DNA of 64,000 nt, taken from positions 159,213-223,212 of the forward strand of contig NZ_WTLI01000001.1 in the NCBI RefSeq assembly GCF_011421635.1, in the 5' to 3' direction. This DNA comes from Paenibacillus turpanensis (lineage in GTDB: Bacteria > Bacillota > Bacilli > Paenibacillales > YIM-B00363). Of the stretch, positions 46,038 through 54,244 are shown piece by piece. The notes beneath the pieces are model-generated. The model saw only the letters and a program-made list of their open reading frames with translations, was not told the origin of the DNA and ran no database searches. Both the position numbers and the translations under genes were made by a program. Position 1 is the first letter of the stretch. Each line of letters begins with the position of its first letter.

Positions 46038-46069
46038 TGTTTATACCTACAATCCTCAGCCAGCTAGAT

Positions 46070-46360
46070 CTAGCGAAACATTCCCCAAAGCTTGATAAGA
46101 TGAAACGTGTTGTTCGGATCAATCTTCTGCGCTACAACGAACCGGATAATAGCCTCCATTTGCGACTCGCCTAGCTTCTCACCTAAAATTTTCGAAACCC
46201 GACCGGCCAGCTTTTTTACCTTTGCCCGGTCTTGGAGATCCGATTTCGAAAGGTTAAGTAGTACGTCCTTCACCTGCTGGCTCGCCGCAGGGTCCTTCAT
46301 TTTTTTCTTAATCCGTTCGACCAATTCCGGGCTGATTCCGTACTTTTCATAAGGTTTCAC
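46070..46360 (-). CDS. spoVIF: Stage VI sporulation protein F-like protein
   Basis: 96 aa from GTG at 46360 (KPYEKYGISPELVERIKKKMKD after the start), chosen for AGGAGGTG 5-6 nt upstream and its GTGA overlap with the upstream ORF. The helical sequence, with LLNLSKSDLQDRAKVKKLAGRVSKILG and a following conserved tail, fits the small SpoVIF/YjcC family needed for spore coat assembly. The match is by memory of family pattern, so moderate confidence. Confidence 0.7.
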   Translation of the reverse strand: MKPYEKYGISPELVERIKKKMKDPAASQQVKDVLLNLSKSDLQDRAKVKKLAGRVSKILGEKLGESQMEAIIRFVVAQKIDPNNTFHLIKLWGMFR

Positions 46361-46563
46361 CGGGGCACCTCCTGCAAAAAGAAAGTCATTCCCCATTGTA
46401 TGCAGGCGCACGCCCTGAAGTGCTTGGCCTCGTCGAAAGCCCGCGCAGTAATCTCGATACGGAATCCAAGGGACGAAGAATACAAGTGCTTCCACGGAAA
46501 CGTAAACGTACCAATGCCCATCAAAAAAGGAATGCCGCTCCGATCCGGCCAAACTGCGACCAT
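46357..46563 (-). CDS. Unknown 68-aa protein coupled to the spoVIF-like gene
   Basis: ATG at 46563 with GGGGGATG about 10 nt upstream; stop overlaps the next start (GTGA). The sequence begins MVAVWPDRSGIPFLMGIGTF and ends CACIQWGMTFFLQEVPR, rich in aromatic residues. Not recognised. The coupling suggests a sporulation-related partner; a third frame over the same region is unsupported. Confidence 0.55.
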   Translation of the reverse strand: MVAVWPDRSGIPFLMGIGTFTFPWKHLYSSSLGFRIEITARAFDEAKHFRACACIQWGMTFFLQEVPR

Positions 46564-46617
46564 CACGCTGCGACATCCCCCTAAAAAGAAATACGATAGC
46601 CCTATCCAAAAATCAAA

Positions 46618-48669
46618 TTAATCCAAAATACCTGTCCCTAAAATTCCTTCCTGCTTCAAATACCGCACCAAGGCGGCATATTCCGGCCGCACCCAGAAGT
46701 CGTCCTGCGCCAGCAGCTGCGCCGCATCGTCGCGCGCCTGCTCCAGCGTCTCAAAGTCGGCGACCATATCCGCCAAGCGAAATTCCGGGAGCCCGCTCTG
46801 CTTCGTCCCGAAAAAATCACCGGGGCCGCGCAGCTCAAGGTCGCGGCGCGAAATTTCAAAGCCGTCGTTCGTCTCCGTCATCGCCTTCATCCGCTCGCGC
46901 CCCGTTTCAGACTTCGGGTCGGCGATCAGAATGCAGTACGATTGATGGGAGCCGCGCCCAACTCGCCCGCGCAGCTGATGCAGCTGCGACAAGCCGAAGC
47001 GGTCGGCGTCGTAGATAATCATCAGCGTAGCATTCGGAACATCGACCCCGACCTCGATAACGGTCGTCGATACGAGCAGGCCAAGCTCTCCCGCCGCGTA
47101 GCGGCGCATCACATCATCCTTCTCGGCAGCAGGCATTCTGCCGTGCAGCAGGCCCACCTTCTCCGGCGGCAGCACCGCGCACAGCTGCTGATGAACATCG
47201 ATTGCGTTCTGCACATCGAGCTTCTCCGATTCCTCGATCAGCGGACAAATGACATAAGCTTGACGGCCTTCGCCGAGTTCCCGCTGAATAAAGCCGATCA
47301 CACGCTCCATCTTGTCATGCTTGACCCAATACGTCTCAATCGGCTTACGGCCGCCGGGCAGCTCCCTCAGCGTCGAGACGTCCATATCGCCAAAGGCGGT
47401 AATAGCGAGGGTGCGCGGAATCGGCGTCGCCGTCATCGTCAGCACATCGGGATTAAACCCTTTGTGCCGCAGCACACTGCGCTGCTGTACACCAAAGCGG
47501 TGCTGCTCGTCCGTCACGACCAAACCGAGCGAGCGGTACTCCACATCCTCTTGAATGAGAGCATGTGTCCCGACAACAACGTCGATCAAGCCCATTCGCA
47601 TCGAAGCAATCATGTCCCTCCGCCGCTTGTCCGTCAAGCTTCCGGTAAGCAGCCCTACCGTGATGCCGTAGGGCTCAAACATCCGCGTTAACGAACGCGC
47701 ATGCTGCTCGGCCAAAATCTCCGTCGGCACCATAAGCGCCCCTTGATGGCCGGCACGGACCGCCGCATACAAAGAGACGGCGGCAACGACCGTTTTGCCG
47801 GAGCCGACATCGCCCTGCAGCAGCCGGTTCATGCTGGACGGAGCCTGCAGATCACGGAGAATCTCCGCAATCACCTGCTTTTGCGAGGCAGTCAGCGTAA
47901 AAGGCAGCTCCCTCACAAATCGCCTGACCTCTTCCATGTCAAATTTCATCGCCACTCCGTCCTTGCGGTTGCGCGAAACCGCCCGGTACGCCTGCAGCTT
48001 CAACTGGAACATAAACAGCTCCTCATAAACGAGGCACTCTCTCGCCAGCGCTCCCTGCTTCGTCCCCGATGGCTGATGAATTTCAATGACAGCTTCCCTG
48101 CGGGGGATCATCCCGCGCTGCGCGGCAATTTCCGCAGGCACCATTTCCGGGATGGCCGGAGCATACTGCGTCAAGGCTTGTCCGATCACCTTGCGAATCC
48201 ATTTCTGCGTGATCGGCCCGCCGACGGAGTACACCGGCTGCACCGTACCGCCCTGCGCTTTACGTGAACCCGGGAATTCAGTTTCCGAGACGGTCATTTG
48301 CCTTCTTCGCGCGTCCCATTTGCCCGTAATCGTCAGCTCCAGCCCCGGAACAAGCCGCTCGCGAAGAAACGGCTGGTTAAACCATGCTGCGGTAATCATT
48401 AACGAATCCGCAGTCATTTTGCACGTTATTCTAGACTTCCTCCTGCCAAAATGCTGCAGCACCGGCATGCCGACAACCTTGGCCAGCAGTGTTACTTTTT
48501 CTCCATCGGCCGTCTCGGCCAAATCGCGAATGCGGTAATCCTCGTATCGAAAAGGGAAATAAAAAAGCAAATCAGCCACGCTCGTAATTCCGAGCGCGGC
48601 TAATTCTTTCGCTTTTTGCGGGCCGACCCCGGTCACCGAGGTCAGCGGCAATGTATGCAGATCGAGCAT
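46618..48669 (-). CDS. recG: ATP-dependent DNA helicase RecG
   Basis: Remodels stalled forks and branch-migrates junctions. 683 aa from the ATG at 48669 (MLDLHTLPLTSVTGVGPQKAKEL), 1 nt after the degV stop. N-terminal wedge/OB domain (about 1-170), helicase domain with Walker A QGDVGSGKTVV near 290 and DEQHRFGVQQR near 385, then the C-terminal helicase domain and TRG-type end (GPGDFFGTKQSGLPEFRLADMV). Confidence 0.97.
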   Translation of the reverse strand: MLDLHTLPLTSVTGVGPQKAKELAALGITSVADLLFYFPFRYEDYRIRDLAETADGEKVTLLAKVVGMPVLQHFGRRKSRITCKMTADSLMITAAWFNQPFLRERLVPGLELTITGKWDARRRQMTVSETEFPGSRKAQGGTVQPVYSVGGPITQKWIRKVIGQALTQYAPAIPEMVPAEIAAQRGMIPRREAVIEIHQPSGTKQGALARECLVYEELFMFQLKLQAYRAVSRNRKDGVAMKFDMEEVRRFVRELPFTLTASQKQVIAEILRDLQAPSSMNRLLQGDVGSGKTVVAAVSLYAAVRAGHQGALMVPTEILAEQHARSLTRMFEPYGITVGLLTGSLTDKRRRDMIASMRMGLIDVVVGTHALIQEDVEYRSLGLVVTDEQHRFGVQQRSVLRHKGFNPDVLTMTATPIPRTLAITAFGDMDVSTLRELPGGRKPIETYWVKHDKMERVIGFIQRELGEGRQAYVICPLIEESEKLDVQNAIDVHQQLCAVLPPEKVGLLHGRMPAAEKDDVMRRYAAGELGLLVSTTVIEVGVDVPNATLMIIYDADRFGLSQLHQLRGRVGRGSHQSYCILIADPKSETGRERMKAMTETNDGFEISRRDLELRGPGDFFGTKQSGLPEFRLADMVADFETLEQARDDAAQLLAQDDFWVRPEYAALVRYLKQEGILGTGILD

Positions 48670-48670
48670 A

Positions 48671-49528
48671 TTAATCAGCCTGCTTGGCAAACACCGCTAC
48701 CGTCCCCGGCCCGACATGGGTGCCGATTACAGGACCCAGCGAAGTGTACTGCACTTTTTTCACATCAAAATGATTACTGATCATTGCGCCAAACTCCTCA
48801 GCCGTTCCCTGCGACTGCGAATGAGCGATCGTCATATCGATCGACTTTCCGGCGAAATGCTGGTCCAAAAGCTCGATGATTCGCACCATCGCTTTCTTTT
48901 GGCCGCGAATTTTGTCCACCGCCGAAATTTCCCCTTCGTTATCCACCGTGAGAATCGGCTTAATGTTCAACAAAGAACCGAACAGCGCCGCCGCTTTACC
49001 GATCCGACCGCCTTTTTGCAAATATTCCAGCGTATCCACCAGGAAGTATAATCCCGTCGCATTGCGAAGCTCTTCCACGCGATTTACGATTTCGTCTACG
49101 CTCTTCCCCGCATCCGCCCATTCGGCCGCTTCTACAACGAGCATTCCGCAGCCGTACGAGGCAGAACGAGAATCGATAATCGTAATATTTGCGTTGTCAT
49201 CGAGAAGCGACTTGGCCAATACCGCAGATTGATACGTTCCGCTGAGCGCCGAGGACAAATGGATCGAAATGACATGAACCTCGGGATCGGCCGTCAACGA
49301 CTTGAATACTTCTAAGAAATCAACCGGCGATGGCTGCGAGGTCGTCGGCAGCTGCTGGCTTTGGCCCAGCTTTTCGTAAAACTGTTCGGCTTGAATCGTT
49401 ACCGAGTCAAGAAATGTATCTTTCCCGAAGTGAACCTTCAACGGAACCATTTCGATTTGCAGCCGGCTGCGCATCTCTGCCGGGATGTCCGCCGTGCTGT
49501 CCGTTACGATACGGATTTTAGTTGTCAT
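48671..49528 (-). CDS. DegV-family fatty-acid-binding protein (FakB-like)
   Basis: Binds a fatty acid and presents it to the kinase FakA for phosphorylation. 285 aa; IVTDSTADIP at the start, PTTSQPSPVDFLEVF and DSRSASYGCGMLV are family blocks. Directly downstream of yloV, which encodes a FakA-like kinase, so both halves of a fatty-acid kinase are in one operon. Confidence 0.92.
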   Translation of the reverse strand: MTTKIRIVTDSTADIPAEMRSRLQIEMVPLKVHFGKDTFLDSVTIQAEQFYEKLGQSQQLPTTSQPSPVDFLEVFKSLTADPEVHVISIHLSSALSGTYQSAVLAKSLLDDNANITIIDSRSASYGCGMLVVEAAEWADAGKSVDEIVNRVEELRNATGLYFLVDTLEYLQKGGRIGKAAALFGSLLNIKPILTVDNEGEISAVDKIRGQKKAMVRIIELLDQHFAGKSIDMTIAHSQSQGTAEEFGAMISNHFDVKKVQYTSLGPVIGTHVGPGTVAVFAKQAD

Positions 49529-49554
49529 TAGCTATCCCACCTCCGGGAACGGTT

Positions 49555-51360
49555 TTACTCCACGGAAAAAATATAATAATAAATTGGCTGTCCGCCGCGA
49601 TGAATTTCGATTTCCGCATTCGGATACGTTGTGCTCACATGCTCCGCAATCCGCGCGGTCATCTCCTGTTCAGCATCCTCGCCCGTCAGCACGGTAACGA
49701 TCTCATCCCCGTTCTCGATCATTGAATCGAGAACGCTAATGCACACGCTGTATAAATCCGGATCAGAGGAGACAATTTTGCTTTCGCTGATGCCAAGGAA
49801 ATCGCCGGCTTTAATCTCCATCCCGTCCATGCTGCTATCACGCACCGCATGTGTAACCTGCCCAGAACGGATCGCGGCTGCCGCTTCCTTCATCGTTTCT
49901 GCATTTTGCTCGGCTGGAGCAGAGTCTTGGAATGCCAAGATCGCCGCCATACCCTGAGGAACGGTCTTCGTCGGAATGACCTCAACGCCCTTTTCCACGA
50001 TATCCTTCGCCTGCTGAGCAGCCAGCACAATGTTCGAGTTGTTCGGCATGACAAACACCGTTTCCGCGTCCACCTGCTCGATCGCCTTTACGATATCTTC
50101 CGTGCTCGGATTCATCGTTTGTCCGCCGGAAATAACTACGTCAACGCCAAGGCTCGTAAAGATTTCGGCAATGCCGTCACCCGGAGCCACCGCAACCATA
50201 CCGAAAGGCTTCAAATAAGCCGGCTCCTCTTGCTCCGGTTCATCTGCAACTGTTCCAGAATAAGCCGCATCGGAATGATCAATTTCAAGAATATGCGTAT
50301 GCTGCTCACGCATATTTTCAATTTTTATCTTCGTTAGATCACCGAATTGCATGGCAAGGTTCATCACCTGTCCAGGATATTCGGCATGAATATGTACTTT
50401 GACCAGCTCATCATCAGACACGACCAGCAGCGAATCCCCGTGCTCTTCAAGCGTATCGCGGAACTTGCGCTCATCGAAAGTAAGCCCTGGAGTTTTGTCC
50501 GGGTTCAGCTTAATCATAAATTCGGTACAGTAACCAAATTCGATATCTTCCGTTGCGAGCATCGCCTGCGCGCGCTTCGGCTCCTGCATCCGGTGAGCTT
50601 CTTCAGCAAGCGGGGCTGTCCCCGCCTGAGCGCCCGGCACCTTCTGGTCATACGCTTCCTTCATAAGCGGAGTTGGCGTATGATCGATCAAGCCACCCTT
50701 TGGCTGCTGCGCCGTCTGACCCGTCAAATCAGGGGCCGCCCCGCCACGCAGCACCGCGGCAAAGCCCTCATAAATATAAACGAGGCCTTGTCCGCCGGAG
50801 TCCACAACACCGACCTGCTTAAGCACCGGCAGCTGCTCCGGCGTGCGCGCCAGCGCATGACGCGCCGCCTTCAGCACCTCGTCCATGAGCTCGGGAAGAT
50901 CCGTAATCCGGCGGGCAACCGTAACCGCGTGCTTCGCTGCTTCCTTGGCCACGGTTAAAATCGTGCCTTCCACCGGACGTACAACGGCCGCATAAGCCGT
51001 TTCAACGCCCTGCTGAAGTCCCGCCGCAAATTGTACGCTGTCGATTTCCTTCTGGCCGGCTACGCCTTTGGCAAAGCCCCGGAACAACTGGGACAAAATG
51101 ACACCCGAATTCCCCCGGGCTCCCATCAACAAGCCTTTGGCTAAAATTTCAGTCGCTTTACCGATCTCCCCTCCGGCTGCCTTACTGCGAAGAGCCTCGA
51201 CCCCGGAAGTTAAAGTTAAATTCATGTTGGTGCCGGTATCCCCGTCCGGAACGGGAAATACATTGAGCGCGTTCACGTTGTCCACGTTCCGATGCAGCAA
51301 ATCCGCACCGGAGAACACCATGCTCATGAAGTCGTTACCGTTTATTAAGCGCTTACTCAA
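49555..51360 (-). CDS. yloV: Fatty-acid kinase FakA-like protein YloV
   Basis: Dihydroxyacetone-kinase-like protein. 601 aa: N-terminal DhaL domain with VFPVPDGDTGTNMNLTL (nucleotide and Mg binding), middle domain with EFMIKL and HIHAEYPGQVMNLA, and C-terminal DegV-like fold (VISGGQTMNPSTEDIVKAI, VFVMPNNSNIVLAA). About 50 residues longer than typical because of a linker near 225-270 (KVPGAQAGTAPLAEEAHRM). Between yloU and degV. Confidence 0.94.
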   Translation of the reverse strand: MSKRLINGNDFMSMVFSGADLLHRNVDNVNALNVFPVPDGDTGTNMNLTLTSGVEALRSKAAGGEIGKATEILAKGLLMGARGNSGVILSQLFRGFAKGVAGQKEIDSVQFAAGLQQGVETAYAAVVRPVEGTILTVAKEAAKHAVTVARRITDLPELMDEVLKAARHALARTPEQLPVLKQVGVVDSGGQGLVYIYEGFAAVLRGGAAPDLTGQTAQQPKGGLIDHTPTPLMKEAYDQKVPGAQAGTAPLAEEAHRMQEPKRAQAMLATEDIEFGYCTEFMIKLNPDKTPGLTFDERKFRDTLEEHGDSLLVVSDDELVKVHIHAEYPGQVMNLAMQFGDLTKIKIENMREQHTHILEIDHSDAAYSGTVADEPEQEEPAYLKPFGMVAVAPGDGIAEIFTSLGVDVVISGGQTMNPSTEDIVKAIEQVDAETVFVMPNNSNIVLAAQQAKDIVEKGVEVIPTKTVPQGMAAILAFQDSAPAEQNAETMKEAAAAIRSGQVTHAVRDSSMDGMEIKAGDFLGISESKIVSSDPDLYSVCISVLDSMIENGDEIVTVLTGEDAEQEMTARIAEHVSTTYPNAEIEIHRGGQPIYYYIFSVE

Positions 51361-51376
51361 CGTTCATTTCTCCTTC

Positions 51377-51736
51377 CTAACGAGACACGCGGACGCCTTG
51401 AACAATGATATGGATAAAGTCGACCTGAAGTCCTATGATCTCATTTAATACGTATTTTACTCGGGACTGTACATTGTTCGCCACTTCCGAAATCTTCGTT
51501 CCATACATGACAACAATGTGCAAATCAATATGTAAGCCGTCGGCTTCTCTGCGGACTTCAACACCGCGTCCGAGGTTTTCCCGGCCGAGCAGTTCGGCGA
51601 TGCCGTCCCGTACCTGTTTCCTTGATGCCATTCCGACAAGTCCGTAACACTCCAATGCAGCCGAACCGCAAATAACCGCGATGACTTCATCAGTGACGTA
51701 TACTTTGCCTTTTTCGGTAACGAGCTCTATGGACAC
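51377..51736 (-). CDS. yloU: Asp23/Gls24-family protein YloU
   Basis: Envelope-associated small protein of the alkaline-shock family. 119 aa from GTG at 51736 (SIELVTEKGKVYVTDEVIAVICGSAAL), chosen for AAAGGAG 8 nt upstream; a GTG three codons earlier touches the Shine-Dalgarno. HIVVMYGTKISEVANNVQSRVKYVLNE is typical. Divergent from rpmB. Confidence 0.9.
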   Translation of the reverse strand: MSIELVTEKGKVYVTDEVIAVICGSAALECYGLVGMASRKQVRDGIAELLGRENLGRGVEVRREADGLHIDLHIVVMYGTKISEVANNVQSRVKYVLNEIIGLQVDFIHIIVQGVRVSR

Positions 51737-51758
51737 GGGAACCACTCCTTTTTTCAGT

Positions 51759-51826
51759 ATTATAGACTAAAGTACATTGTACTATAATGAAACCAAGAAA
51801 TAAATGCAAACTTGTACAAATTGTAC
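51759..51826. promoter_or_regulatory. yloU promoter region with TTGTAC motifs and a 13-bp palindrome
   Basis: The yloU -10 TATAAT lies at 51759-51764 (minus strand). Upstream, AGTACA-T-TGTACT (51771-51783) is a perfect inverted repeat in the promoter spacer; TTGTAC occurs again at 51812-51817 and 51821-51826. A regulator site is possible. Confidence 0.4.
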
Positions 51827-51844
51827 TTGGTCTACGAATATTCA

Positions 51845-51874
51845 TTGACTTGGTAAATTTCCTTATGATATGAT
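51845..51874 (+). promoter_or_regulatory. Promoter of rpmB, extended -10
   Basis: TTGACT (51845-51850), 18-nt spacer, TGA-TATGAT (-10 at 51869-51874). Confidence 0.8.
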
Positions 51875-51897
51875 AGTGGAGTTGAGGAGGTGTTATG

Positions 51898-52086
51898 ATG
51901 GCTCGCAGATGTTTTATTACCGGCAAAGGTCCCGGAACTGGCAACAACGTATCTCACGCGAACAACAAAACTCGCCGTACTTGGGGAGTAAACGTGCAAA
52001 AGGTTCGCATTCTTGTGAACGGTAAGCCGAAACGCGTTTGGGTCAGCACCCGCGCTTTAAAATCCGGTAAAGTGACCCGTGTCTAA
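51898..52086 (+). CDS. rpmB: 50S ribosomal protein L28
   Basis: 62 aa ([27 protein letters not shown]). The second of two adjacent ATGs is used: it stands 7 nt after GGAGG and gives the family N-terminus. Only one Cys is present, so this is the zinc-free form. Ends with a strong terminator. Confidence 0.96.
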   Translation: MARRCFITGKGPGTGNNVSHANNKTRRTWGVNVQKVRILVNGKPKRVWVSTRALKSGKVTRV

Positions 52087-52106
52087 TAGATGGTAAGTAA
52101 ATAGAC

Positions 52107-52136
52107 AAAAAGCACCCATGAATCGGTGCTTTTTTT
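52107..52136 (+). terminator. Terminator of rpmB
   Basis: AAAAAGCACC / GGTGCTTTTT around 8 nt, then T. Perfect stem 20 nt after the stop. Confidence 0.92.
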
Positions 52137-52209
52137 CATGTTGAAATTCGTATGTGTGCGCGTCCTCTAAGTATACGTGCATGCTACCTGCCTGGGAACG
52201 TTCAACGCA

Positions 52210-52290
52210 CTAGTTTTTGTTGAACGTATTTAGAATGGCTTTAACCATACCGCCCAAAAATTTAGGTAGTTTAATCGTATAAAATTTCAC
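52210..52290 (-). CDS. spoVM: Stage V sporulation protein M, 26 aa
   Basis: Amphipathic peptide that recognises the convex forespore membrane and recruits SpoIVA during coat assembly. The frame GTG (52290) to TAG reads MKFYTIKLPKFLGGMVKAIL, then NTFNKN, nearly the same as B. subtilis SpoVM in length and in the KFYTIKLPKFLGG core. AAAGGAGGGG is 5-8 nt upstream. Position between rpmB and rpe also matches. Hairpin CGTTCAAC/GTTGAACG overlaps the stop codon. Confidence 0.93.
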   Translation of the reverse strand: MKFYTIKLPKFLGGMVKAILNTFNKN

Positions 52291-52324
52291 TTCTACCCCT
52301 CCTTTGCTGCCTCCCTATAGATGT

Positions 52325-52353
52325 ATTGTATTCAGGGGTGTACGAAAACGTGC
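52325..52353 (-). promoter_or_regulatory. Sigma-E-like promoter of spoVM
   Basis: GCACGTT (52347-52353), 14-nt spacer, AATACAAT (52325-52332), close to the sigma-E pattern (KMATATT, CATACAMT). spoVM is a sigma-E gene in B. subtilis. Confidence 0.6.
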
Positions 52354-52381
52354 CTAAAATTTTTATCCCGCCTTCCAACTT

Positions 52382-52645
52382 TTAGGAAGACATTGTCGGA
52401 AGGGGCCAGCCCTGCACGTAAGCAATGGCTACATACACGATGCTCAGCAAAAAATATAACGCTACTGTCGTGCCAAGGAATGCCCATCGGACTCCCCACG
52501 TATCATAATTCCGAAAAAAACGGAGCCCCATAAAGAAGGCCCCCAAGGAAAAAATGTATTTGCTGAAATCATTCAGCAACGAAAACACGGCAAGGCAGAG
52601 CGCGCACACAAGTGCGTTTCCTGCAACCGCCCAAAATGTTCTCAT
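52382..52645 (-). CDS. Small membrane protein of unknown function
   Basis: 87 aa with three hydrophobic segments (about 5-22, 28-42, 55-78). Not recognised. It replaces the thiN position between rpe and spoVM of B. subtilis. GGGGAA-type ribosome binding site precedes the ATG. The product is probably in the cytoplasmic membrane. Confidence 0.7.
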   Translation of the reverse strand: MRTFWAVAGNALVCALCLAVFSLLNDFSKYIFSLGAFFMGLRFFRNYDTWGVRWAFLGTTVALYFLLSIVYVAIAYVQGWPLPTMSS

Positions 52646-52681
52646 GCCGTCGTTCCCCTCTCTATTTATAAGTATCCCCGC

Positions 52682-53332
52682 TTATGGGCGAAGCTTGGCA
52701 ATTGCCGCCCCGCGGTCCTGCTGCGCAAATACGGCGTTACCCGCCACTAGCACGTTCGCGCCCGCCGCCATAACCAGCTTAGCGGTTTCCGCGTTAATCC
52801 CGCCGTCGACCTCGACATCCACCTTGCCGGTTAAGCCTTTTTCGGCCAGCATGGAACGAAGCTTTTCCAGCTTTCGAAGCGTTTCCGGAATAAAGGCTTG
52901 TCCGCCAAAGCCCGGATTGACCGTCATAATTAAAACAAGATCCAGCCGCTCTAAAATCGGCTCCAGCAGCTCTACCGGGGTCGCGGGGTTAAGTGCCACA
53001 CCCGCACGGGCTCCCAATTCCTTAATGCGTTCCACAGTACGGTGCAAATGTACGCTCGCTTCCTGATGCACGGTGACGATATCGGCTCCAGCTTCCACGA
53101 AGTGCTCGATATAACGCTCCGGCTTTTCAATCATCAGGTGAACGTCCAAGGGAAGCCGGGTAATCGGCCGGATGGCTTGGACAACTAGCGGGCCGATCGT
53201 AATGTTCGGGACAAAATGTCCGTCCATCACATCGACATGAATCCAATCCGCCCCTCCCCGTTCCACATCTGCAATCTCTTCTCCCAATTTGGCGAAATTC
53301 GCCGACAAGATCGACGGTGCAATATGAATCAT
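52682..53332 (-). CDS. rpe: Ribulose-phosphate 3-epimerase
   Basis: Interconverts ribulose-5-P and xylulose-5-P in the pentose phosphate pathway. 216 aa. [47 protein letters not shown] and [10 protein letters not shown] carry the metal- and phosphate-binding residues. Follows rsgA after 2 nt. Confidence 0.97.
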   Translation of the reverse strand: MIHIAPSILSANFAKLGEEIADVERGGADWIHVDVMDGHFVPNITIGPLVVQAIRPITRLPLDVHLMIEKPERYIEHFVEAGADIVTVHQEASVHLHRTVERIKELGARAGVALNPATPVELLEPILERLDLVLIMTVNPGFGGQAFIPETLRKLEKLRSMLAEKGLTGKVDVEVDGGINAETAKLVMAAGANVLVAGNAVFAQQDRGAAIAKLRP

Positions 53333-53334
53333 CG

Positions 53335-54243
53335 TCAGTACCTCGGCTTTCTCTCTTTAATTTCTTGTATAAAAGCTAAGTAATTTCGGTAGCGGCTTTC
53401 CGCCACTCCACCCGTTTCGCTTGCCTCTCTAACCTTGCAGCTCGGCTCTTTCAGATGCAGACAGCCGCGAAACCGGCACTCCTCGGCCAGCGCAGCGAAT
53501 TCAGGGAAGCATGCGCCCAGCTCGCCCGCTTCAATTTCCATAAAATCAAGCTGGCTGAATCCTGGTGTATCGGCGACAAAGCCTCCTCCGTTGCCCAGCG
53601 GAATCAGCTCCACATGGCGGGTCGTATGCTTGCCTCTGCCAAGCTTTTCGCTGATTTCATTCGTTTCCAGCTGTAAGCCTGGAAACAGCGCATTCAGCAG
53701 GGAGGATTTCCCTACGCCGGACTGACCGGCAAACACACTCAGCTTGCCCTGAAGCGCCTCGCGGACTTCCTCTACGCCTTCCCCGCGCTTTGCGCTGGTG
53801 GAGATGACGCGGTAACCGATGTTCTCGTAGAGACGAAAGGTATTCTCGTAAAACTCCGCTTCCTCCTCGGCGTCACCCCCGTCAAGCAGGTCCCGCTTGG
53901 AAAAGCAGAGCAGCGGCTCCAAGCCAACGCTTTCCACATGCGCCAAAAACTTGTCCAGCAGCTGCAGGTTGATGACCGGCCTGCGAACGGAAAACACGAG
54001 CACCGCCTGCTCCGCATTCGCGATCGGAGGGCGAATCAGCTCGGTAGACCGCGGCTCAATTTCGTCCACGGTCCCCTCGCCGGTTTCAGCTACGCTGTAT
54101 TCGACGCGATCGCCGACTAACGGGCTGATGCCTCTTTTTTTGAAAATCCCGCGCGCGCGGCACTGCACCGTTTGATGCGGACGGTCCTCCGGCGCCACAT
54201 AATAAAATCCGCTGAGCGCCTTCATGATGATTCCCGATGGCAT
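53335..54243 (-). CDS. rsgA: Ribosome small-subunit GTPase RsgA (YloQ/CpgA)
   Basis: Late 30S assembly GTPase, also a PrkC substrate in B. subtilis. 302 aa. OB domain, permuted GTPase with FSKRDLL as G4 before the P-loop [14 protein letters not shown] near 177, G3 DTPGF; C-terminal zinc site [20 protein letters not shown] precedes the ATG; the gene starts 2 nt after prkC. Confidence 0.96.
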   Translation of the reverse strand: MPSGIIMKALSGFYYVAPEDRPHQTVQCRARGIFKKRGISPLVGDRVEYSVAETGEGTVDEIEPRSTELIRPPIANAEQAVLVFSVRRPVINLQLLDKFLAHVESVGLEPLLCFSKRDLLDGGDAEEEAEFYENTFRLYENIGYRVISTSAKRGEGVEEVREALQGKLSVFAGQSGVGKSSLLNALFPGLQLETNEISEKLGRGKHTTRHVELIPLGNGGGFVADTPGFSQLDFMEIEAGELGACFPEFAALAEECRFRGCLHLKEPSCKVREASETGGVAESRYRNYLAFIQEIKERKPRY

Positions 54244-54244
54244 A

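Noticed and set aside
46361..46609. Long N-terminal extension of the spoVIF-like protein
   Set aside because: A GTG with AGGAGGTG at the homologous start gives a normal length, and another frame with its own ribosome binding site covers the extension.
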